From Bacteroidota bacterium (GTDB lineage: Bacteria > Bacteroidota > Bacteroidia > UKL13-3): a stretch of DNA of 64,000 nt. Positions 1-11,689 of the stretch are shown piece after piece. Below the pieces are notes generated by a model. The model saw nothing but the letters and a program-made list of their open reading frames with translations. It did no database searches and was not told the origin of the DNA. Position 1 is the first letter of the stretch; the number at the start of each line of letters is the position of its first letter. The stretch is taken from positions 1-64,000 of the forward strand of contig JAAFJM010000017.1 of the NCBI GenBank assembly GCA_013298895.1, in the 5' to 3' direction. Both the position numbers and the translations under genes were made by a program.

Positions 1-2008
1 ATTTTAAACTATTATCCAATTGGTTAATATCGGCTAGTTTATAAGTTGGGTCTATTTGAATATTGGTAATTTTACTGCCAGCTGGCAACGAAATTTTAGC
101 TGTATAAGTTTGGTTCAATAAGCCCCAACCTTTCCAAGTTGGTAATACTGTAGCCGAAGTTTGTTTCACAAAATAAGTGTTCGGAATTACAAATTGATAA
201 TTTGAATCTTTGGTGTAAACCATAAAATCAATTGGCATTTGCATTAAACCTTTTCTTCTAAATTGTATTTCAAAATTAGATTTAACTTCATTCCCATCAA
301 CCTTATTAACTCCATTAACTCTATTAACCTTACCAACCGAATAATCAATCTTTTTAGTTGTCTCCAACCATTGGTCAAAAAACCAGTTTAAGTCGGTTTT
401 GGTGTATTGCATAATACTAGCTCTAAAATCTTCAAAATAAGGATGTGCCATTTTCCATTGGTTAAAATAATGCTGCATGGCTTTTTGAAACATTTCTTCA
501 CCCAACACATATTGCAAATTATATAGCATGGTTGCAGTTTTATAATACACATTTCCATATCCACCGCCATGATTTAATGCTCCGTTAAAATCATCGCTAT
601 GTGTGTTTAGCGCGGGATCATCATCGTTTATGGCATCACGTATATAACCATAGTACACATTTTGATCAAGCAATGGCATTGGTTTGTAATACTTTTTAAT
701 GTACTTTTTGCTGGTATTTACCGTTGGGTTTTCGTTGGTTAAACGACTCATGCACCAATGCGTTAAAAATTGGGTAAAACCTTCATCTAAACTGGCTCTG
801 TAGGTTTCGTTATTTCCCACCATTCCAAAAAACCAATTATGGCCAATTTCGTGTGCAAATAATCCGTAATACCCGGGGCTACGACCGCCATCTAAAGTAA
901 TCATAGGGTATTCCATTCCATCTGCCGCATCAGCTACAATCATTTTAGGGTAGGCATAAACGCCTATATCTTTACTGTAAATATCAATTACTCTGGCGCA
1001 GAACAAAGCTGCATCTTGCCAACCACTTGCATGACTTTCTTGCACCAATGCTATGCAACGAACAATGCGGTTATTATCATTTGGCAATTTTAATTGCACT
1101 TCACCAATGCGATAAGTTGGAGAGGTAGTCCAAGCAAAATCGTGTGTATTAACCGAGCGGAAAACCCAAGTTTTGGTTCCATTTCTTGGAATTAAAGTAG
1201 TGTCAGGTGCCGATTCCCAAGGTTTTTTCTCAAAGTTTTTTAAATCTAATTTGGCTCTTAATGCAGGTGGCAATACTTCTGTTTCGTTTTGCAGTTCACC
1301 AGTTCCATCCATAATATAATTATTAGGCAATGTCATTTCTACTTCATACTGACCAAAATCTCCATAAAATTCTTTACCTAAATGTTGGTCGGTTTCCCAA
1401 CCAAACTTTCTATCGTAAACACAAATTCGTGGATACCAATGTACACCGTTAAAATGTTTATTTCCCCAACGGTCTTTGTATGTTTTCATACGTCTGCGTT
1501 GGTTTCCACCACCATCAAAGTAGGTTTTAAATTTAATGCTAAACGTTACTTGCGAATTAGGCAAAATAGGCTCGTTTAAAAACACTTTTAAAATAGAATT
1601 ATCCAATGTAGTTTTAACAGCTTTGCCATTAACAGCTATGTTTTCAACCTCAGTGCCTTTTCCTGCTGCTTCATACTTACCAAACTTTTGTTTAAAGTTA
1701 TTGGCAAGGTTTAAATTTTCTAAATAAGCACCTTTGATAAATGCATTTTGATATAAATGAAAATATACAAAACTCAGGGTATCGGGAGAGTTATTATAAT
1801 AAGTTAGCTCCTCGTTGGCATCAATAATTTCGGCTTCATCGTTTAAACTGGCTTTTATTTTATAATGTACATCTTGTTGCCAATAAGCAGCATTAGGCAT
1901 GCGGTTTTTCCAGTAATATGGATTTTGTGCACTGCGATATTCGTAACTTTGCGCCAATAATACATTCGTAATTAAGCTAATAGCAATCAGTAGAACTATT
2001 CTTTTCAT
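1..2008 (-). CDS. M1-family metallopeptidase (3' end beyond window start)
   Basis: Reverse-strand translation from ATG at 2008 gives a signal peptide (MKRIVLLIAISLITNVLLAQ) and the zinc motif HEIGHNWFFGMVGN with upstream DGMEYPMI; frame runs off the window edge. Confidence 0.85.
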   Translation of the reverse strand, partial: MKRIVLLIAISLITNVLLAQSYEYRSAQNPYYWKNRMPNAAYWQQDVHYKIKASLNDEAEIIDANEELTYYNNSPDTLSFVYFHLYQNAFIKGAYLENLNLANNFKQKFGKYEAAGKGTEVENIAVNGKAVKTTLDNSILKVFLNEPILPNSQVTFSIKFKTYFDGGGNQRRRMKTYKDRWGNKHFNGVHWYPRICVYDRKFGWETDQHLGKEFYGDFGQYEVEMTLPNNYIMDGTGELQNETEVLPPALRAKLDLKNFEKKPWESAPDTTLIPRNGTKTWVFRSVNTHDFAWTTSPTYRIGEVQLKLPNDNNRIVRCIALVQESHASGWQDAALFCARVIDIYSKDIGVYAYPKMIVADAADGMEYPMITLDGGRSPGYYGLFAHEIGHNWFFGMVGNNETYRASLDEGFTQFLTHWCMSRLTNENPTVNTSKKYIKKYYKPMPLLDQNVYYGYIRDAINDDDPALNTHSDDFNGALNHGGGYGNVYYKTATMLYNLQYVLGEEMFQKAMQHYFNQWKMAHPYFEDFRASIMQYTKTDLNWFFDQWLETTKKIDYSVGKVNRVNGVNKVDGNEVKSNFEIQFRRKGLMQMPIDFMVYTKDSNYQFVIPNTYFVKQTSATVLPTWKGWGLLNQTYTAKISLPAGSKITNIQIDPTYKLADINQLDNSLK

Positions 2009-2115
2009 AAAGGCAAGTATAAATAAAATGTTTGGTTTCGAATAATTAGAATATTTAATATTGGCTATTGTAATTTTAAATAAATTGAACAATTTTGGAG
2101 ATAAATTATTCCATT

Positions 2116-2712
2116 ATGAAATCAATTTATTTTCTTTATTTCACTTTTTTTTCACAAATTATCTTTGCACAGGTTTCTGACAAAAAGTTGCAAAAAATTA
2201 ATAGTTTGAATAAAGCAAAGGCTTTTTTAAAATCAAACTAAACAGTGAATGGTTCAGTGTATAGTTTAAATTCTGTTATGGATTCAATAGCATTATTAAA
2301 CTTTAAAAATATAAGCCCAGGACAAATAATCAAAACCGATAGTTTTATTTATAAAGTTATAGATGAATTTGATATTAAGGTAAATAAAGTAAGTTATATT
2401 TATTTGAATGGTGCTTTGATTGATAAAAATTCAATAGATAGTTTGCGTGAAATAATTATTTCGAAATACAATAACGGAACAAAATTTGAAGATTTAGTCG
2501 AAATTTACAATATGGATTCAAATAAAAGTGGTGAATTAGGTTGGTTTACTGATGGAATGATGGTTAAGACCTTTGAATTGGCAATAAAAAGAAAAAGTGT
2601 AAATAGTATTTTTACAGTTGATATTCCCGAAAACAACTGGTATTATGTTGTTTTAAAAACAAATGATGAAAGGGTTTCAAAATCATACAATTTATTACAA
2701 ATTACTAAATAG
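2116..2712 (+). pseudogene. Secreted PpiC/parvulin-like peptidyl-prolyl isomerase-like protein interrupted by in-frame TAA (2239-2241)
   Basis: ATG at 2116 starts MKSIYFLYFTFFSQIIFAQVSDKK..., same frame as ORF 2245-2712; C-terminal part has parvulin-like SGELGWFTDGMMVKTFELAI. A single TAA separates the two parts. Confidence 0.55.
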
Positions 2713-2721
2713 TAACTTTCA

Positions 2722-3408
2722 ATGAAACAAAAATTGGTAATTTTAAGTGGTGCTGGAATGAGTGCTGAAAGTGGTTTAAAAACTTTTAGAGATAGTGATG
2801 GACTTTGGGAAGGTTATAGAGTAGAAGATGTGGCAACTTTGGCTGCTTGGCAAGCCGATATGCAAATGGTACTTGATTTTTATAACATGCGTAGAAAAAA
2901 TGTTTTAGAGGCAGAACCAAATAAAGCACATTATTTGCTTAAACAGTTAGAAGATAAATTTGATATTCAAATCATCACACAAAATGTAGACAACTTACAT
3001 GAAAGGGCTGGCAGTAGCAAAATATTGCATTTGCACGGAATTATTACACAAGCCAAAAGCACTTATGACGATAGTTTGATTTATGAAATAAATGGTTGGG
3101 AAATGAAAATGGGCGATAGGTGTGAGTATGGCTCACAACTTAGACCCAATATAGTATGGTTTGGAGAGGCTGTTCCCAATATTGAACCTGCTATAAAATT
3201 GGTACAGGAAGCTGATTTAATGTTGGTGATAGGTACCAGTTTGCAAGTTTATCCTGCGGCAGGTTTGATTCAATATTTCAGTAATGCTAAACCATTATAT
3301 GTTATTGACCCTAAAAAAGTACCTGTAACGCGTTCTCAAAACATTAGTTTTATAGAATCAACAGCCATTGATGGCATGGAGCAGCTGGTAAAAATTTTAT
3401 CAAAATAA
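2722..3408 (+). CDS. cobB: Sir2-family NAD-dependent protein deacylase
   Basis: GAGMSAESGLKTFRDSDGLWEGY, TQNVDNLHERAGS, LHGI, VIGTSLQVYPAAGLI motifs. Confidence 0.92.
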   Translation: MKQKLVILSGAGMSAESGLKTFRDSDGLWEGYRVEDVATLAAWQADMQMVLDFYNMRRKNVLEAEPNKAHYLLKQLEDKFDIQIITQNVDNLHERAGSSKILHLHGIITQAKSTYDDSLIYEINGWEMKMGDRCEYGSQLRPNIVWFGEAVPNIEPAIKLVQEADLMLVIGTSLQVYPAAGLIQYFSNAKPLYVIDPKKVPVTRSQNISFIESTAIDGMEQLVKILSK

Positions 3409-3412
3409 TAGT

Positions 3413-4162
3413 TTAAAAACTAGGTGTTATACTGGTTGGTTTTTTCCTTTTTAAGTTATCAGTTTGTTTGTAAAATTTATAGCTCAAACCCAAGTTAAAG
3501 TTAAGCATTCCTAGGGTTTGTTCGTTAATTTTATTGGTAGGAATAGTTTGAGTTTGCCCTGCAACATTGGCTATTTTTATATTGCCAAAATCTACTTTAG
3601 AGTACAAATATTCAGCATAACCAATTACCGAAATATCAGCGGAAAGTGCATATTCAACGCCAGCTCCTATACCCAAGTAAATACTATTGGCATCATTACT
3701 CAATATTTTTACATATTCGCCACTATCCGTTTTACTATATTCAGGCGAGTTTACAAACAATTGACCTAATGTAATTTTCGAATATCCCTTTAATTTATTG
3801 TTTAAGGGTGTAAAATAATACAAAACACTAGCGCCAAACCCTAAACCAGTATAAGGTTTTAAACTAGTATAAATTGATTTTTGGTTAAAGGCAGTATTGT
3901 TTTGCTTTTGAATATTTTCTACATCAAAAGGATTAGTGAAATAAACAAAACCTAAACTAAAGTTGAGGCTACTTTGTTTTAAAATAATATAATCGAGTTT
4001 ATAGTTATAGCCATTAAGTGCATGGCCACTGGTATTATCTAATATATCTTGGGCTGAATATGGACTTAAAGGCATGGTTAATCCACCCGAAAGCATAATT
4101 TCCTGAGCCACTACACTTGCATAAAATGGAATAAAACAGAGTAAAAGTAATATTTTTTTCAT
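3413..4162 (-). CDS. Outer-membrane beta-barrel-like protein
   Basis: Signal peptide MKKILLLLCFIPFYASVVAQ; alternating beta-strand pattern ending in LNFNLGLSYKF. Confidence 0.6.
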   Translation of the reverse strand: MKKILLLLCFIPFYASVVAQEIMLSGGLTMPLSPYSAQDILDNTSGHALNGYNYKLDYIILKQSSLNFSLGFVYFTNPFDVENIQKQNNTAFNQKSIYTSLKPYTGLGFGASVLYYFTPLNNKLKGYSKITLGQLFVNSPEYSKTDSGEYVKILSNDANSIYLGIGAGVEYALSADISVIGYAEYLYSKVDFGNIKIANVAGQTQTIPTNKINEQTLGMLNFNLGLSYKFYKQTDNLKRKKPTSITPSF

Positions 4163-4336
4163 TACTAAATTATTTCTTTAATTCAATGTCAAATAAAGTG
4201 AAATTAAAGTTGCTTTACATGTGTTTAGTATTTTTTTATTCAAGCTGACTTTATATTTGAGAATAAAATTAATTAAATTTAAACCAAGAAACTTGATTAG
4301 TTTTATTTGAACTACTATTTATCTTCTTTCAAGTAT

Positions 4337-4834
4337 CTATTTACAATTAATCATTTTAGTTAAATCAAAAACCAAAGGCACCGATTTGAATTTACTTGTT
4401 GTATCTGCTAATTCTGTTTGGAACAAATAATTGAATTTTACTTTTACCGTGTTGTTTCTGAATTTATTAGGTACTAATTTAGTAAAATAAATTTTGGTTT
4501 CATTTGGTAAAATTGAATCTTCAATACTTATATTAAAATTACAAAGTTCTGATTCGGATATAGAATCTCCATTATATAAATAGTATGTACTATTTCCATA
4601 AATTAAAGATTGATCATAATACAATTTTGTATAATAAATATGTTTAGAATTGTTTGTGATTCTAAAATTCAATTTTACATTTTTATACCAATTTCCATCT
4701 AACCATTGAGTTAAAACCGAATCTTGACAAACACTAACAACCTCTCCAGTTAAATCTTTTTTAGGTGTTTCTGTTTTAGAATTAGTGCAACTAAAAAGGA
4801 CTATTAGCAATGGAAATAAAACAAAATTTTTCAT
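4337..4834 (-). CDS. Hypothetical lipoprotein
   Basis: 165-aa ORF with lipobox-like MKNFVLFPLLIVLFSC. Confidence 0.6.
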   Translation of the reverse strand: MKNFVLFPLLIVLFSCTNSKTETPKKDLTGEVVSVCQDSVLTQWLDGNWYKNVKLNFRITNNSKHIYYTKLYYDQSLIYGNSTYYLYNGDSISESELCNFNISIEDSILPNETKIYFTKLVPNKFRNNTVKVKFNYLFQTELADTTSKFKSVPLVFDLTKMINCK

Positions 4835-5001
4835 TGTTTGGTAAACGTTTTTTTTAAAGTATTATTTCTATCGAATATAAAAAAATGTATTTATTATAAC
4901 GAAAATATTTTACTTAATACAACTAAATAATAGTTTTAAGCATTGGTTTGATAATATATTTAAATATTAAAACGTTTATTTGAGGTAATAATTATTTTGA
5001 A

Positions 5002-5694
5002 ATGAAGTACCTTTATTTTTTTATTTTAGTTTTTGTTTCATGCACAAATCACGACTCAAAATTAAACTTTGAAACAAATGATAGTTTAAGTATAAAAAGT
5101 CTTTCTGTAAACGATGAAAAGATAGTAGATACTAATTTTACTGATAAGAATGGACTTAAACAAGGTTTATGGATAACAAAGGATAATGTTTATAATATTA
5201 CTATAGCTAGAAATTATAAGAATGACACGTTAGAAGGTATTTCAAAAAGCTACGAAGAATGGCCTAAACACAAGCTTTATGGAGTATCATTTTACTCTAA
5301 AAATAAGTCAAAATGGTCAGTTTTACCAAACTACTTTGAGAAAACAACACTTAAGTTCACCCATGTCTTTGCATTTAAAGCAATAGCTATTCATGAGGAT
5401 AGTTTATATGTCAAAATTCCTTACGAAAACGGTAGAATTTGGATTGAAGGTTCTTATATTCATGTAAGTGATAATTGTAATGATTTACCAACTGGAGAAC
5501 TCAGAAGTTATTATAAAAACGGACAGCTTAAAACAATTGAGAATTGGAAAGTAAGAAAAAAAATTGATGAAGACGGACGAACTGTCGGAACCTCTAATTT
5601 AAATGGAAAATACATCATGTATGATTCAACGGGAAATATATTATTAGACACTGTTTTTAAAATGGCGCCTTGGATTGTAGAACTTAAAAACTGA
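5002..5694 (+). CDS. Lipoprotein with MORN/YwqK-like repeats
   Basis: Lipobox MKYLYFFILVFVSC; repeat motifs KNGLKQGLWI and YYKNGQLKTIENWK. Confidence 0.6.
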   Translation: MKYLYFFILVFVSCTNHDSKLNFETNDSLSIKSLSVNDEKIVDTNFTDKNGLKQGLWITKDNVYNITIARNYKNDTLEGISKSYEEWPKHKLYGVSFYSKNKSKWSVLPNYFEKTTLKFTHVFAFKAIAIHEDSLYVKIPYENGRIWIEGSYIHVSDNCNDLPTGELRSYYKNGQLKTIENWKVRKKIDEDGRTVGTSNLNGKYIMYDSTGNILLDTVFKMAPWIVELKN

Positions 5695-5715
5695 ATTTTA
5701 AAAATCCCTAAACAA

Positions 5716-5744
5716 AAAATCCGTTACAAACTGTAACGGATTTT
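5716..5744. terminator. Intrinsic bidirectional terminator
   Basis: Perfect inverted repeat aaaatccgttac-aaact-gtaacggatttt between convergent genes. Confidence 0.75.
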
Positions 5745-5799
5745 AAATATTAGATTCAAAAATCTTTTAATTTTCTAATTTTTGGAATCTTTTAATTAA

Positions 5800-7194
5800 T
5801 TAAACGTGCATTGCTCTGTTATCAGTAGCGGCCAAACATGCTTCTTTCACAGCTTCGGCATAAGTTGGGTGCGCATGGCTCATTCTTGCCACATCTTCTG
5901 CACTTGCTCTAAATTCCATAGCTACTACTGCTTCGGCTATTAAATCGGCCACACGTGGACCAATCATGTGCATGCCTAAAATTTCATCTGTGGTGGCATC
6001 GGCTAAAACTTTTACCAATCCATCAATATCCATACTTGCTCTAGCGCGGCCTAAAGCACGCATAGGGAAACTTCCTACTTTGTATTTTGTTCCTGCTTTT
6101 TTCAATTCTTCTTCGGTAGCACCAACACCAGCCACTTCAGGCCAAGTATAAACCACACCAGGAATTAAGTTATAGTTGATATGTGGTTTTTGTCCAGCAA
6201 TGGTTTCAGCCACAAATACACCTTCTTCTTCGGCTTTATGAGCTAACATAGCACCTTTAACCACATCGCCAATGGCGTAAATTCCTTTAATAGCAGTTTC
6301 TAAATGCGCATCAGTTTCTATACGTCCGCGTTCATCGGTTTTTAAGCCAATATTTTCTAAACCTAAACCTTCGGTATAAGCTTTACGGCCTACAGAAACC
6401 AAGCAATAATCACCCGTAAATGTAACTTCTTCACCTTTTTCATTATCGGCAATAATAGTTACTTCTTTGCCTTTGGCTTTTGCCGATTTTACTTTATGGC
6501 TAAAGAAAAACTCAAAGCCTAATTTGCGCAAGCTGCGTTGTAATTCTTTACCCAAAGTTCCATCCATAGTTGGTATAATGGCATTGGTATATTCAATTAC
6601 CGAAACTTTAGCACCTAAACGTGCGTATACCGAACCTAATTCTAAACCAATTACACCACCACCAATAATTACTAAATGCTTTGGCACTTCTGTCATATTC
6701 AAAGCTTCGGTACTGGTAATAATGCGTTTTTTATCAATTTCTAAACCTGGCAAACTTGCTGGTTTTGAACCTGTAGCTATAATCACTTTATCGGTATCAA
6801 TTACTTGTTCTGTTTCGCCAGTAATTTTTATTTGGTTTTTAGTTACAAATGAGCCAATGCCTTTATAAACATCAATTTTATTTTTTTTCATCAAATAATC
6901 AATGCCCTCGCAAGTAGTTTTAACTACACCTGCTTTGCGCTCAATCATTTGTTTTAAATTTACTTTTACATCTTTTACATCAATACCATGCGTGGCAAAA
7001 GTATGGGTAGCATTATGGTAATGTTCGCTTGAGTCTAGTAAGGCTTTTGATGGAATACAACCTACATTTAAACACGTTCCGCCTAGGGTACTGTATTTTT
7101 CAATAATGGCTGTTTTAAAACCTAATTGCGCACAACGAATAGCAGCAACATATCCTCCGGGGCCAGAACCAATAATGGTTATATCGTATTTCAT
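5800..7194 (-). CDS. lpdA: Dihydrolipoyl dehydrogenase
   Basis: FAD motif GSGPGGYVAAIRCAQLG, redox GGTCLNVGCIPSKALL, C-terminal HAHPTYAEAVKEA. Confidence 0.96.
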   Translation of the reverse strand: MKYDITIIGSGPGGYVAAIRCAQLGFKTAIIEKYSTLGGTCLNVGCIPSKALLDSSEHYHNATHTFATHGIDVKDVKVNLKQMIERKAGVVKTTCEGIDYLMKKNKIDVYKGIGSFVTKNQIKITGETEQVIDTDKVIIATGSKPASLPGLEIDKKRIITSTEALNMTEVPKHLVIIGGGVIGLELGSVYARLGAKVSVIEYTNAIIPTMDGTLGKELQRSLRKLGFEFFFSHKVKSAKAKGKEVTIIADNEKGEEVTFTGDYCLVSVGRKAYTEGLGLENIGLKTDERGRIETDAHLETAIKGIYAIGDVVKGAMLAHKAEEEGVFVAETIAGQKPHINYNLIPGVVYTWPEVAGVGATEEELKKAGTKYKVGSFPMRALGRARASMDIDGLVKVLADATTDEILGMHMIGPRVADLIAEAVVAMEFRASAEDVARMSHAHPTYAEAVKEACLAATDNRAMHV

Positions 7195-7382
7195 AAAGTT
7201 ATTTTTATTGTAAAATTTATTTTAGCAAAATTAAACTTATTTGCGAAGCTTATGAATGATGTTTGTTAGAAAAAATAGGAGGAAATGCGGAATGCGGAGT
7301 GACAAAAAAGCGTAGTAAGAAAATAAATGGGCAATATGCAATAAGCAATAGACAAAAAGCAATTATTGCCTGAGGCCATCAA

Positions 7383-8015
7383 CTATAGACTAGAAGCTTG
7401 CTTTAGTGCTCCTAAAAAAGTTTCGGGTTCTTGTGCGCCAGATACAGCGTATTTATTTCCAAAAACAAAAAACGGCACTCCTCTCACCCCTATTTGCTGT
7501 GCTTGTAAAATATCATTATTTACCTCATTTGCATACAAATTACTTTTAAGCAATTCAGTAATATCAATTTGGTTTAAACCAATTTCCAATCCAATATTGG
7601 TTAAAACTTGATGGTCAGCTGTATTTTTACCTTCAACAAAATAAGCTTTAAATAGCTTTTCCTCACATTCGTTTTGAAGATTATATTTTTTAGACAAATG
7701 CAATAACCGATGAGCATCAAAAGAATTAGCAACCACCGCTTTTTCAAAGTTAAAATCTAAACCTTGTTCTTTAGCAATATTGCTTACATGCTCAGTTGTT
7801 TGTTTGGCGTAATCTAAGGTCCAACCTTTACTTTCAGCCAAATGCTCAATGGTATTTTTACTAGGATTGGTTTCCAAATTAGGATTTAATTGAAAACTTT
7901 TCCATTCAACAATTACTTGATCTTTGTGTTCGAAATTAGCTAAAGCTTTTTCAAATTTACGTTTGCCAATGTAGCAAAACGGACACATTACATCACTCCA
8001 AATTTCTACCTTCAT
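7383..8015 (-). CDS. DsbA-family (FrnE-like) oxidoreductase
   Basis: MKVEIWSDVMCPFCYIGKRKFEKAL with CPFC motif; C-terminal GVRGVPFFVFGNKYAVSGAQEPETF. Confidence 0.9.
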   Translation of the reverse strand: MKVEIWSDVMCPFCYIGKRKFEKALANFEHKDQVIVEWKSFQLNPNLETNPSKNTIEHLAESKGWTLDYAKQTTEHVSNIAKEQGLDFNFEKAVVANSFDAHRLLHLSKKYNLQNECEEKLFKAYFVEGKNTADHQVLTNIGLEIGLNQIDITELLKSNLYANEVNNDILQAQQIGVRGVPFFVFGNKYAVSGAQEPETFLGALKQASSL

Positions 8016-8066
8016 ATTTAAAAATTAACCTTTCTAATCATTTCCAAGTATCCAATTAACTACATT

Positions 8067-9698
<1,632 letters not shown>

Positions 9699-9887
9699 TT
9701 ATTTTTACTTTTTAAAGGCCGCAAATGTAGGTTTAAATTTTGAATGTTGGATGATGAATTTTGGATGATAGTTTATGGATTATAGACGATGGACCATAGA
9801 CGGTAGTTGATTGTTGGTAGTTATTAGTTGGTCAATGAGCCTGTCCGATAGCTATCGGACGAAGTGTTAGTAATTAGTTGTTTAAAT

Positions 9888-9920
9888 AAAATCCCGTGTA
9901 AAGGCTTCGGGATTTTTTTT
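9888..9920 (+). terminator. Candidate intrinsic terminator
   Basis: aaaatcccg ... cgggatttt followed by a T-run. Confidence 0.5.
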
Positions 9921-10213
9921 GTGGTGAAAGTAAATGGAATCTAATAAAAAGCTTAAAGCCACATTAGGATTTATAAAAATAATAGGTATGTTTGGAAATA
10001 GAGAACTACCTGAACAGATATGCTAGCAATAAGAGTTACATACTAAACCCACTATATTATCACGAGTAAATTAATAGCTCATAAACAATAGGCAAAATAG
10101 CAATACTTTATAAAAGCAATTGAAAGCGATTAACTTAAGATAACAGTAAGGAAGGTATTGATGATTTTTAATATTTAAAAACTACCTTTACCAACGAATT
10201 TTAATAATACAGA

Positions 10214-11689
10214 ATGACTCAAAAACAATTAGAAGATTACCTTTGGGGTGCAGCAAATATTCTGCGAGGAATGATTGATGCAGCCGACTTTAAACAATAT
10301 ATATTTCCATTGTTGTTTTTTAAACGGGTAAGCGATTTGTGGGACGAGGAATACCAAACAGCGTTGGCAGAAAGCGGAGGCGATTTGGACTATGCCACTT
10401 TTGCCGAAAACCACCGTTTTCAAATACCTGAAGGTTGCCATTGGGAAGATGTTAGAAAAAGAACGGTTGATGTAGGTGAATACCTGCAAAAAGCATTGAA
10501 CGGAATTGAGAAAGCCAATTTTGAAATGCTGCACGATGTGTTTGGTGATGCCCAATGGACCAACAAACGTAGAATGAGTGATGAAAAAATGCTTGACCTG
10601 ATTGAACATTTTAGTAAAATGAAACTCACCATTGCCGAAGTGCCTCACGACATTATGGGCGAAGGTTACGAATACCTGATTAAGAAATTTGCTGACGACA
10701 GCGGACATACCGCAGCCGAGTTTTACACCAACCGAACCGTGGTAAAACTGATGACGCAAATTACTGACCCCAAAAGCAGCGAAAGTATTTACGACCCTAC
10801 CTGTGGGAGTGGTGGTATTTTGCTGAGTGCAGCTTTGCATCTGAAAGAGCAAGGCAAAGAATACCGAACACTGAAACTATACGGACAGGAACTAAACCTG
10901 ATTACCAGCGCCATTGCCCGTATTAATATGTTTATGCACAATGTAGATGAGTTTTTGATTGTGCAGGGCGACACCTTAGACAGCCCGCAAATATTGCAAA
11001 ATGACGAACTCAAAAAGTTTGATGTGATAATGGCTAACCCGCCCTACAGTGTAAAAAAGTGGAGCCAAAGCAAATGGATGAACGACCCTTTTGGACGCAA
11101 TATATGGGGAACACCACCACAAGGCTGTGCCGACTATGCTTTTCAGCAGCACATCATGCGCAGCCTGAACCCGGAAACAGGGCGTTGTGTAGTGCTTTGG
11201 CCCCACGGAGTGTTGTTTAGAGATAGTGAAGCCGAGATACGCAAACGCATGATTGAAGAAGATTATGTAGATGCCGTAATTGGCTTGGGTAAAAACCTAT
11301 TTTATAACAGCAGCATGGAAAGTTGTTTGCTGGTGTCCCGTATGAAAAAGCCAAAGGAAAGAAAAGGCAAAATTATTTTTATTGATGCCAAAGAGGAATT
11401 ACGCATAGAACGCACCAACGCCTGGCTAGAACCACAGCATATAAAAAAGATAAGTGATGCTTATTGGAATTTCAAAGACGTTGAAGGTCTCTCCAAAACC
11501 ATTGGTAATAAAGATGTCTTAGGAAATAATGGCAATTTGAGTATATAGCTATATGTAAAGCAAGCTGCAATTGAGAATGGACACAATACTGAAAATTTAA
11601 TTGCGGAAGTAAAAATTAACCAAACAAAAATTAATTCTTCGATAGAAAACCTATTTGGTCAACTTAGAAATATTGGAATTGAAGCATGA
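10214..11689 (+). CDS. hsdM: Type I restriction-modification methyltransferase subunit HsdM; reading frame interrupted by TAG at 11546-11548
   Basis: ORF 10214-11548 has MTQKQLEDYLWGAANILRG, TAAEFYTNRTVVKLM, DPTCGSGG and NPPY. After the in-frame TAG the frame continues LYVKQAAIENGHNTENLIAEVKINQ...GIEA to TGA 11687-11689, overlapping the hsdS ATG (11686). Confidence 0.88.

Noticed and set aside
388-1727. ORFs 388-570 (-), 1382-1579 (+) and 1536-1727 (+)
   Set aside because: Lie within the M1 peptidase reading frame that runs off the window edge; no independent support.
9934-10026. 30-codon ORF MESNKKLKATLGFIKIIGMFGNRELPEQIC upstream of hsdM
   Set aside because: Too short and without recognisable features; chance ORF in AT-rich intergenic DNA is more likely.
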